Translations under genes and position numbers: made by a program
Source of the DNA: Dehalococcoidia bacterium
GTDB taxonomy: Bacteria; Chloroflexota; Dehalococcoidia; GIF9; AB-539-J10
NCBI GenBank assembly: GCA_030603485.1
Contig: JAUVXS010000099.1
Span: 1-6,340, forward strand
Length of the DNA: 6,340 nt
Reading direction: 5' to 3'
Part shown: positions 1-4,647 of the stretch, piece after piece
How positions within the stretch are numbered: position 1 is the first letter of the stretch
Layout of the letters: each line of letters starts with the position of its first letter
The notes under the pieces: generated by a model
Told to the model about the DNA's origin: nothing
The model's database searches: none
Seen by the model: only the letters and a program-made list of their open reading frames with translations

Positions 1-55
1 TGCCGGCGGCAAGGCCAGACATTCCTGCACCGATAATTAAGACATCGTAATGCAT
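1..55 (-). CDS. FAD-dependent oxidoreductase, N-terminus only (partial)
   Basis: Only the first 18 codons lie in the window; the gene continues past the left edge. They read MHYDVLIIGAGMSGLAAG, a beta strand followed by the GxGxxG dinucleotide-binding turn and a small-residue helix. This is the N-terminal Rossmann signature of FAD/NAD(P)-binding oxidoreductases. The exact GAGMSGLAAG form is frequent in phytoene-desaturase-like and amine-oxidase-like flavoproteins, but 18 residues cannot fix the subfamily or substrate. The ATG at 55-53 follows an AAGAG-like ribosome binding site. It is 96 bp downstream of the acyl carrier protein stop and on the same strand, so it is probably the next gene of the lipid operon. 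If so, a flavin-dependent desaturation, saturation or oxidation of an acyl or polyene intermediate is a reasonable inference. The flavin-fold call is firm; the role is a guess. Confidence 0.75.
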   Translation of the reverse strand, partial: MHYDVLIIGAGMSGLAAG

Positions 56-151
56 GGTCAGGCTCTTTTCAAAATCAGAGGCTAACTAAGCCTTCAATCG
101 TCGGGCAAGATGAAATAGAAACCTGTGTTCCTAGCCTACCAACACTATTGG

Positions 152-403
152 CTAAAGTTCTCTCATCCGTGGCTCTAGATAAGCTACCGAGCCATCTAGC
201 GTGGCCAATTGTGTATAGTCATCCTCGGGGACTTCGATACCGTAGCGCTTTCGCAGTTCCATAATGATGTCTAAGAAATCCATGGAGTCCAGTTCCACTT
301 GTTCTCGTAGCGGGATATCGCCCTTGAGATTGCTCAGATCTTCATCTGGTATAATTTGGGCTATGATTTCCAGGATGGTGGCTTTAATTTGTTCCTTGGT
401 CAT
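152..403 (-). CDS. Acyl carrier protein (dedicated, 83 aa)
   Basis: This is a small acidic protein of 83 residues, close to the usual 75-85 of a type II acyl carrier protein. The phosphopantetheine site is ELDSMDF with Ser40 as the predicted attachment residue; DSM replaces the usual DSL. The ACP four-helix pattern fits: helix I at about residues 3-18, a loop, helix II starting at the DSM serine with an acidic-hydrophobic face, then the EVPEDDY segment. Its job is to carry acyl intermediates as thioesters to partner enzymes in the cytoplasm. The start was set at the ATG at 403-401 because GGGGGGT lies just before it; an in-frame ATG at 427 would add eight residues with no better ribosome binding site. 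It lies 32 bp after the ketosynthase stop on the same strand. Pairing with two condensing enzymes suggests a pathway-specific carrier rather than the housekeeping AcpP, so no symbol is assigned. Confidence 0.9.
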   Translation of the reverse strand: MTKEQIKATILEIIAQIIPDEDLSNLKGDIPLREQVELDSMDFLDIIMELRKRYGIEVPEDDYTQLATLDGSVAYLEPRMREL

Positions 404-435
404 GTACCCCCCGTTTGTGTATTTCAAGAATGCTT

Positions 436-1692
436 TTAGCTTTGTCCCTCAAATCTTCTTACGATAACAACCGAATTGATGCCTAACATTCCGAAGGAAT
501 TATTAAATATATAGTCGACCTTGTCAATCTTTTTTGGCTCATTGATAACCAGGTTGTTAAGATGACACTCAGGGTCTAAGTGGTCCAGATTGATTGTAGG
601 ATGGACAATATAGTCTTCAAAAGAGGGTAAATTACCCGCTAATTCTAGGGCACCCGCGGCCCCCATAGCATGACCAATAAAACTCTTGGTGTTGTTTATA
701 TATGCATGGGGATATTCGCCAAAGACTTCTCTAATTGCCTGGCACTCCACAGGGTCTCCCTCAGCGGTGCCTGTCCCGTGGGTATTGATGATATCGATAT
801 CTTCTGGAGATATGCCGGCTTTGTTAAGAGCAAGTTTCATGCACTCAACTTGTCTTTCTGCGCTGGGGAAAATAAAGTCAGTGGCATCTGAGTTGATAGC
901 ATAGCCCATGAATTCGCCGTAGATCTTAGCTCCCCTTTTAAGGGCGTCGCTTAGCCTTTCTAGAACAAAAATGCAGCCGCCTTCAGAAACAACCACACCA
1001 TTCCTATCCTTGTCAAAGGGGCGGCATGCCTTCTCTGGGTCTGGATGGGAAGCCAAAGCACCTTCGCTTTTAAAGCCGGCAAAAATACCGAAGGAGCCAG
1101 TGCTCTCCGAAACCCCTCCACCCAAGGCCAAATCGACTTCGTTCAGCAGTAGCATTTGTAAGCCCTGTGTAAGTCCAATGTTACCGCCGGCACAGGCAGC
1201 CCCTAATGTGTAGTGAGGTCCAGTAATTCCAAGATTCAGGGTGACTTCGCCAGCGGGATTATTAGCTACTACTCTTGGATTATGATGGTGCGACCAATAC
1301 TTTACGTCGTAGTTAAATTGCTTAATTTCATAGATTTCGTTTTCGGTTTCCACAGTGCCATGCTCGGTAATTCCAAGGTAGACACCAATCCTCGATTTAT
1401 CAAGACCAGCAAGGTCTAATTTGGCATCAGCGATTGCTTCTTGAGCGCAGTAAATAGCAATAGAGCCTGCCCTCGTTCCCCGACGCAATTCCTTCTTTTT
1501 TTGATACTTCAGTGAGTCGAAGTGGCATATACCAGCCAATACCTCACCCATATAGCGGACGTTGACTTTCTGTATACCGGATTTGCCAGCAAGTAAACTC
1601 TTTCGAAATTCCGCCAGATTATTTCCGTTTGGCGCCGTCAGGCCAACGCCGGTAATTACAATTCGTGCTTCGTTAGATTTCCTTGCTGACAT
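436..1692 (-). CDS. Beta-ketoacyl-ACP synthase II-like (FabF family) condensing enzyme
   Basis: This 418-residue protein matches the usual FabF length of about 410-420. It should condense an acyl chain with malonyl-ACP by decarboxylative Claisen chemistry. Visible landmarks are the N-terminal RIVITGVGLTAPNG, nucleophile Cys167 in GAACAGG, His305 in NTHGTGTAEGD, Lys336 and His341 in NNTKSFIGHAMGAAGALE, and Phe400 in NNSFG. The Cys-His-His triad is complete, so it should be an active elongating enzyme and not a chain-length-factor type. The odd feature is the gating loop after Phe400: the usual GFGGTN is GMLGIN here, a change next to the acyl pocket. The ATG at 1692 is the only reasonable start, with an in-frame TGA 15 nt upstream, and it has no clear Shine-Dalgarno sequence. 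It sits 112 bp after the OleA-like gene and 32 bp before the ACP. The family call is firm; a role in a specialised acyl pathway is inferred from context. Confidence 0.93.
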   Translation of the reverse strand: MSARKSNEARIVITGVGLTAPNGNNLAEFRKSLLAGKSGIQKVNVRYMGEVLAGICHFDSLKYQKKKELRRGTRAGSIAIYCAQEAIADAKLDLAGLDKSRIGVYLGITEHGTVETENEIYEIKQFNYDVKYWSHHHNPRVVANNPAGEVTLNLGITGPHYTLGAACAGGNIGLTQGLQMLLLNEVDLALGGGVSESTGSFGIFAGFKSEGALASHPDPEKACRPFDKDRNGVVVSEGGCIFVLERLSDALKRGAKIYGEFMGYAINSDATDFIFPSAERQVECMKLALNKAGISPEDIDIINTHGTGTAEGDPVECQAIREVFGEYPHAYINNTKSFIGHAMGAAGALELAGNLPSFEDYIVHPTINLDHLDPECHLNNLVINEPKKIDKVDYIFNNSFGMLGINSVVIVRRFEGQS

Positions 1693-1721
1693 GGGAGAAA
1701 ACTTTCATCAAAAATGTACAC

Positions 1722-1727
1722 ATTATA
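1722..1727 (-). promoter_or_regulatory. Possible -10 box (TATAAT) before the ketosynthase gene
   Basis: A perfect TATAAT on the minus strand lies 29 nt before the ketosynthase ATG, in the 112-bp gap between the two condensing-enzyme genes. No good -35 hexamer lies 16-19 bp upstream and there is no extended -10 TG. A small 5-bp stem with a 4-nt loop (1731-1744) sits immediately upstream. It may be a weak internal promoter that uncouples the ketosynthase and ACP genes from the first two genes, or simply chance in AT-rich spacer. Confidence 0.2.
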
Positions 1728-1804
1728 GTGGCTTTAAAGAAAGCTGAGTGCATTGCTGTCTGAAGGGGTATTTGCCTAAACTCATCTCGTTTGGGCCAAT
1801 TTCT

Positions 1805-2854
1805 CTACCATTCAAGACCCTGCATAAGACAGACTATGCCGCTGCCAATCCCCAGCATGGCAACCTTATCACCAGGGTCAAGACGACCCTGGTCAATTCC
1901 GATAGCCATGGTAATGGGAAGGGAAACCGACCCAATGTTTCCCAGATATTCCACAGTGGAAAAGTCTTTTGTATTATCCAACCCCAAGGTTTTGAACAGT
2001 AATTTACTGTGCACGGCGCTAACCTGATGAGTGAAAAATCTATCTACGTCGGAGTTGTTCCACCTAAGCTCTTGTTTTGTGGCCTCCCAGGTAGCAGGCG
2101 CCAATGCCAGTCCATTTTTCAAGACTCCTGCGTAGTCTGTGCGCATATCTGGGAGCTCATCCAGGTCGAGGAAAGAAACATCGGCTTCTATACGACAAAG
2201 ATCATTATGCTGTGAAGAAGTGCGCGTTACCCCGCCAAGAAGCCTATGACCGTCTTGTGACAGGGAGGAATGGGTTAACACCACTGCCACTGCTCCCGAC
2301 CCCAAAGTTAGAGTGGCAAAGGCGAGTTTGAGCTTATCTCTGGTGATGTCCGGATCTTTCAAGAGTCTATTGATTGTGGTGTCAATAATTCGTTTGCTGC
2401 TCTCACATCCAACCACAATTCCTGCTTTTACCTGACCTAACTCAATCATATTTGCCAGGGTTACCATACCGTTGATGAACCCCAGGCAGGCATTGGAGAT
2501 GTCGAAGATGGTAGCTGTGGGAGGAAGGCCCAAAGAGTCATGGACCACGGTAGCTGTTGCTGGCTCCAGGAAATCACGGGATACCGAGGTATGGAGCAGG
2601 CATCCGATATCCTCTTTGTTGACTCCAGACTTGCTAAGGGCTTTTTCTGCTGCTTTTATACTGGCCTGACTCGGCATTGTATCATCATCCCAGAATCGCC
2701 GTTCGCGAATTCCAGTTAGCATTTCCAGACGCCCGTAGGAAAGATTAAATTTGTCGTATATCGGGGCCAGTCTTTCTTCCAGGCTCAAGGATGTAACGAT
2801 ATTCTCAGGAAGCTCATAGCCAAAAGACTCAACACAGACCTTTTTATACTGCAT
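1805..2854 (-). CDS. OleA-like 3-oxoacyl synthase (thiolase-fold, KAS III-related)
   Basis: This 349-residue condensing enzyme resembles OleA, which joins two fatty acyl groups head to head to give a long beta-keto acid. From remembered Xanthomonas OleA, shared stretches are ERLxPxYD, GIxxRRxWD, NTSVSRD(F/Y)LEP-like LHTSVSRDFLEP, NACLxFINGM, GGVTR, a LCR motif, HQVS, GNIGxxSxPI and LGIGSG. The nucleophile is Cys123, with His276 and Asn306 completing the triad 30 residues apart as in OleA. Glu97 lies 26 residues before the cysteine, the same spacing as the OleA-specific base Glu117 and Cys143. Plain FabH lacks that glutamate. The ATG at 2854 follows AGGG with 6 nt spacing. It is second in the operon, 72 bp after the repeat protein. 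OleA normally uses acyl-CoA and is accompanied by OleB, OleC and OleD; none is visible, and an ACP and KAS II are present instead. The subfamily is fairly sure; the true substrates are unknown, so the symbol is withheld. Confidence 0.88.
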   Translation of the reverse strand: MQYKKVCVESFGYELPENIVTSLSLEERLAPIYDKFNLSYGRLEMLTGIRERRFWDDDTMPSQASIKAAEKALSKSGVNKEDIGCLLHTSVSRDFLEPATATVVHDSLGLPPTATIFDISNACLGFINGMVTLANMIELGQVKAGIVVGCESSKRIIDTTINRLLKDPDITRDKLKLAFATLTLGSGAVAVVLTHSSLSQDGHRLLGGVTRTSSQHNDLCRIEADVSFLDLDELPDMRTDYAGVLKNGLALAPATWEATKQELRWNNSDVDRFFTHQVSAVHSKLLFKTLGLDNTKDFSTVEYLGNIGSVSLPITMAIGIDQGRLDPGDKVAMLGIGSGIVCLMQGLEW

Positions 2855-2926
2855 TCAGTACCCTACTTCTCCCTCACCAGTGTCATGAGGAACTACGACG
2901 AAAATAGCTATATTAACTCTACAGGC

Positions 2927-3322
2927 TCACTTATGCCTGCTCGATACTAATTTCGGAATATGAAACTTTGTTCTAAGATTCTCCCACCTTCCCGTGGACT
3001 CAGGGGGAATCATCTCGTCTGGAATGTACTTCCCTACTGCAGCAAGGACAGCGCATACCTTTCTCGAGTTCGCTACCTCGTCAGGGATATACTCATCAGC
3101 TGCAGCAATAGCAGTAGAGCGCAGCCTACGAGGAGCCAATTTCTCGGCCCATTTAATTGCGAAAGAAATCAGCCTATTTGGGACATGTTTATCCAAAAAG
3201 TTAAGGGCAAAAAGAAGTAGCCTATCTGGAGCATATTTATCTACTACTTTTACAAAAAGAGCGAACCCCTTCCCTGCAAGGGACCTATTTATAGAATCAA
3301 AGTTAGGCTTTTTTAACGCCAT
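2927..3322 (-). CDS. Hypothetical protein with five 16-residue repeats
   Basis: I do not recognise this 131-residue protein. It consists mostly of a 16-residue unit repeated at residues 21-36, 37-52, 53-68, 69-84 and, after a five-residue insert, 90-105. Within each unit position 12 is always proline (32, 48, 64, 80, 101), preceded by an acidic-basic pair (DK, EK or DE; GK in the last) and followed by D/N/R then R/E then a hydrophobic residue; positions 3, 4 and 7 are always hydrophobic. This suggests short amphipathic helices capped by proline turns. There is no signal peptide or clear transmembrane segment. The N-terminus and C-terminus are basic. The ATG at 3322 was chosen because GGTGGGAAAG precedes it; an in-frame GTG at 3334 would add four residues but has a poor ribosome binding site. 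It is first in the operon behind a strong promoter, 72 bp before the OleA-like gene. An interaction or membrane-surface role for the pathway is only a guess. The regular repeat pattern supports it being a real gene. Confidence 0.75.
   Translation of the reverse strand: MALKKPNFDSINRSLAGKGFALFVKVVDKYAPDRLLLFALNFLDKHVPNRLISFAIKWAEKLAPRRLRSTAIAAADEYIPDEVANSRKVCAVLAAVGKYIPDEMIPPESTGRWENLRTKFHIPKLVSSRHK
3008..3262 (-). repeat. Coding repeat: five imperfect 48-bp units
   Basis: This part of the hypothetical protein gene encodes five 16-residue units, so the DNA repeats about every 48 bp with a 15-bp insert between units 4 and 5. The units are much better conserved in protein pattern (invariant Pro at position 12, hydrophobic positions 3, 4 and 7) than in DNA. 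This points to an old duplication maintained by selection and not to recent slippage. Confidence 0.7.
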
Positions 3323-3356
3323 GTTCTTTCCCACCCAAGTACCGTACTTTTATCAC

Positions 3357-3385
3357 ATTCTATTACTATTTACTACTATTGTCAA
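3357..3385 (-). promoter_or_regulatory. Sigma-70-type promoter of the lipid operon
   Basis: On the minus strand TTGACA (3385-3380) and TAGAAT (3362-3357) are separated by exactly 17 bp, giving 11 of 12 consensus bases. The predicted transcription start near 3350 leaves a leader of about 27 nt that contains the GGGAAAG ribosome binding site of the repeat-protein gene. This places that gene first in the minus-strand operon. Confidence 0.75.
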
Positions 3386-3545
3386 ACACGATAACTTACC
3401 TTTACCACTATTTCCGTCTCCTCTCCAATAACTTTTCCTGCCTCACATGTCTAAAGCCCCAATAGAAACACTCCAAGATTCTTAGTAATAGCCTGTAGCT
3501 TCTCCATGCGAATCAACATAGAGTCTCCTGAGGGCGTTCAGTAAT

Positions 3546-3749
3546 GTCATTCTGGGAGCCTAATTAAATTTGGACGACAAAGAATCTCTGGACACTGTTC
3601 CGAGCATTACAGGATTCTTTCCCTTCGCGAAGCCTGCCCTGAGCACCATAAGATTCTTCCCCTTCACTCCGTTTAGGGTCAGAATGACAAAGAGCGAAAA
3701 GTTCAGGGTCGGGATGACAACAAGCGAAAAGCGCAAAATGACAATTGGG
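3546..3749. repeat. Dispersed-type intergenic repeat with inverted and direct copies
   Basis: GTCATTCTG (3546-3554) is exactly inverted as CAGAATGAC (3680-3688), and AAAGAATC (3579-3586) as GATTCTTT (3613-3620). GATTCTTTCCCTTCGC (3613-3628) recurs with two changes at 3652-3667. The 8-bp palindrome TTCGCGAA lies at 3624-3631. Elements with GATTCTTC, CTTCGCTC and CAGAATGAC blocks are familiar as non-coding repeats in many bacterial genomes, including Chloroflexota; that comparison is from memory. No transposase is present. Confidence 0.6.
3675..3734 (+). repeat. Tandem 30-bp repeat (two copies, partial third)
   Basis: The unit AGGGTCAGAATGACAAAGAG plus CGAAAAGTTC (3675-3704) is followed directly by a second copy at 3705-3734, differing at a handful of positions. 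A third, degenerate copy starts at 3735 with AAAATGACAATTGGG, joined 24 bp after the second. It forms the right-hand end of the dispersed-type repeat block, about 45 bp before the rpsU promoter. Confidence 0.7.
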
Positions 3750-3779
3750 TGTTATTAATTGCTATTATCCTCCCACTAA

Positions 3780-3808
3780 TTGACACACTTAAGTAATAGG
3801 GGTAAACT
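3780..3808 (+). promoter_or_regulatory. Sigma-70-type promoter of rpsU
   Basis: TTGACA (3780-3785) is a perfect -35 hexamer, followed after exactly 17 bp by TAAACT (3803-3808), which matches four of six -10 bases. Transcription would start near 3815, only about 7 nt before the rpsU ATG at 3822, giving an almost leaderless mRNA. That fits the lack of a Shine-Dalgarno sequence there. Confidence 0.65.
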
Positions 3809-3821
3809 ACAGTGTTTTGAT

Positions 3822-3998
3822 ATGGCTGATGTAAGGCTTGGTTCAGGCGAGAGTTTCGAGGCCCTGCTGCGTAGATTTAATAGGCAGGTGCAGCAAGACC
3901 GCATTTTAGCTGAAGTTCGCCGCCGCAGGCACTTTGAAAAACCTAGTGAAGAGAGGAGAAAGAAAGCGGCAGCGAAAAGGCGGAAAAGTTCTAGATAG
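3822..3998 (+). CDS. rpsU: 30S ribosomal protein bS21
   Basis: This 58-residue very basic protein is typical of bS21 in length and pattern. It has the ESFEALLRRFNRQVQQD segment (about residues 10-26), then EVRRRRHFEKPSEERR (about 31-46) and a Lys/Arg-rich tail ending KRRKSSR. bS21 sits on the platform of the small ribosomal subunit near the 3' end of 16S rRNA and assists translation initiation. The start at ATG 3822 gives the family-standard MADVRL opening; an in-frame TTG at 3780 would add 14 residues overlapping the promoter and was rejected. No Shine-Dalgarno sequence precedes the ATG: the nearest AGGGG is 18 nt away and lies inside the promoter. The stop is 7 bp before the YqeY-domain gene, the same order (rpsU then yqeY) as in many Gram-positive genomes, so the two are probably co-transcribed and translationally coupled. 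Confidence 0.95.
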   Translation: MADVRLGSGESFEALLRRFNRQVQQDRILAEVRRRRHFEKPSEERRKKAAAKRRKSSR

Positions 3999-4005
3999 CC
4001 AAGAG

Positions 4006-4455
4006 ATGGCACTGAAGGATAGTATTCGGGAAGCTCTCAGGGGAGCGCTTAAGCGACAGCAGAGAGTAGAGGTTTCTACATTAAGGCTACTATTATCTGA
4101 AATAAAGTATGCTGAAATTGCGCAGCGAAAACCTGCTGACGATAACAAAGTGCTTGATGTTATTACCAAGGAAGCAAAACGTCGTCGGGAGAGCATCGAG
4201 GCCTTTAAACAGGGAAATCGTAACGATCTGGTGGCGCAGGAAGAAGCAGAACTGGCTATTCTTATGGGCTATCTTCCTGAGCAAATGAGCCGGGCGGAGA
4301 TCATAGCAGCGGCACGACAAGTGGTTGATGCAGTTGGAGCTAATGGGCCGAATGACAAAGGCAAAGTCATGTCTCAGCTTATGCCTCAACTCAAAGGCAA
4401 AGCTGATGGCAAAGAAGTCAGCGAGATAGTTTCAGAATTGCTTGCTGCTAGCTAG
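4006..4455 (+). CDS. yqeY: GatB/YqeY domain-containing protein
   Basis: This 149-residue protein has the full length and pattern of the YqeY family. The N-terminal helical half carries STLRLLLSEIKYAEI (residues 24-38) and a segment RRESIEAFKQGNRNDLVAQE (60-79). The middle ILMGYLPEQMS (85-95) precedes a C-terminal helical tail with NDKGKVMSQLMPQLKGKADG (116-135). The tail domain resembles the one in GatB of the tRNA-dependent amidotransferase, which binds tRNA, so a link to tRNA is inferred for the family but its exact function is not established. The ATG at 4006 gives the family-typical MALKDSIREAL opening; an in-frame ATG at 3934 lies inside rpsU and was rejected. It has no well-placed Shine-Dalgarno sequence: AAGAG abuts the ATG directly. 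With the rpsU stop only 7 bp upstream, translation is probably coupled to rpsU. The gene looks intact. Confidence 0.93.
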   Translation: MALKDSIREALRGALKRQQRVEVSTLRLLLSEIKYAEIAQRKPADDNKVLDVITKEAKRRRESIEAFKQGNRNDLVAQEEAELAILMGYLPEQMSRAEIIAAARQVVDAVGANGPNDKGKVMSQLMPQLKGKADGKEVSEIVSELLAAS

Positions 4456-4500
4456 GTTTGGAAGGCGGTCGAGGTTTTAGATTGTGGCGTGATGGCGGCT

Positions 4501-4525
4501 AGAGAGCACCGTTATTGTTCTTTTT
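4501..4525 (+). terminator. Weak terminator-like hairpin after yqeY
   Basis: AGAGAGCA (4501-4508) can pair with TGTTCTTT (4516-4523) around a 7-nt loop, ending in a run of five T. The stem has only two G-C pairs and two G-U wobbles, so it is a poor intrinsic terminator and may at most cause partial termination between yqeY and purL. Confidence 0.2.
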
Positions 4526-4582
4526 AGTATGAAATTTGGCATCGTTATTTCTTCCAGCACCTGGAGCGGTCGAGATTATTAC

Positions 4583-4596
4583 CCCGATAGATCGGG
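4583..4596. repeat. Perfect 14-bp palindrome CCCGATAGATCGGG (read with AG centre)
   Basis: CCCGAT and ATCGGG flank a central AG. As RNA it would form a 5-bp stem with a TAGA tetraloop. It lies 51 bp before the purL start and could be an operator, a small hairpin in the purL leader, or a dispersed palindromic repeat. No T tract follows, so it is not an intrinsic terminator. Confidence 0.4.
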
Positions 4597-4647
4597 ACTC
4601 TTCATGATTTGTTCCTCGGAATAACATCTTAGTCAATAGGGCGGTTA

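Larger units (their letters stand above)
3386..3779. other. Gene-free divergent intergenic region
   Basis: This stretch separates the two divergent promoters. I see no convincing gene: the open frames across it lack ribosome binding sites, resemble no protein I know and run through repeats. About 3386-3540 is plain AT-rich sequence with nothing recognisable. From about 3546 onward it is filled with short direct and inverted repeats, listed separately. No RNA gene or riboswitch fold was recognised. Confidence 0.6.
4456..4647 (+). other. rpsU-yqeY to purL intergenic spacer
   Basis: This spacer of 192 bp holds no gene. It contains a near-exact repeat of GCGGTCGAGGTT (4465-4476) as GCGGTCGAGATT (4566-4577), a perfect 14-bp palindrome, and a weak stem followed by five T residues. 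No purine-riboswitch core was seen. I found no convincing -35/-10 pair for purL, so purL may be read through from the rpsU promoter or use a weak promoter here. Confidence 0.5.

Noticed and set aside
670..1419. Several plus-strand open frames opposite the ketosynthase gene
   Set aside because: They are antisense to a clearly recognised, full-length FabF-family gene, overlap one another and show no family motifs or ribosome binding sites.
2994..3431. A 145-codon plus-strand open frame overlapping the 131-aa repeat gene
   Set aside because: The opposite strand shows a regular 16-residue protein repeat, a good ribosome binding site and a near-consensus promoter. The plus frame resembles no protein family and reads through that promoter.
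3675..3749. CRISPR array
   Set aside because: The 30-bp units are directly adjacent without unique spacers, there are only two full copies, and no cas gene is present.
3570..3758. A 62-codon plus-strand open frame in the repeat block
   Set aside because: It is made entirely of dispersed-type repeat sequence, including the tandem 30-bp unit, and has no ribosome binding site.
3934..4005. Upstream ATG extending the YqeY-domain protein by 24 residues
   Set aside because: The extension lies inside the rpsU coding region and adds a basic segment not typical of the family; the ATG at 4006 gives the usual MALKDSIREAL start.
4456..4647. Possible purine riboswitch or tRNA gene before purL
   Set aside because: I found neither the conserved purine-aptamer core nor a TpsiC-type GTTCGA arm with an acceptor stem; only short repeats and a small palindrome are present.
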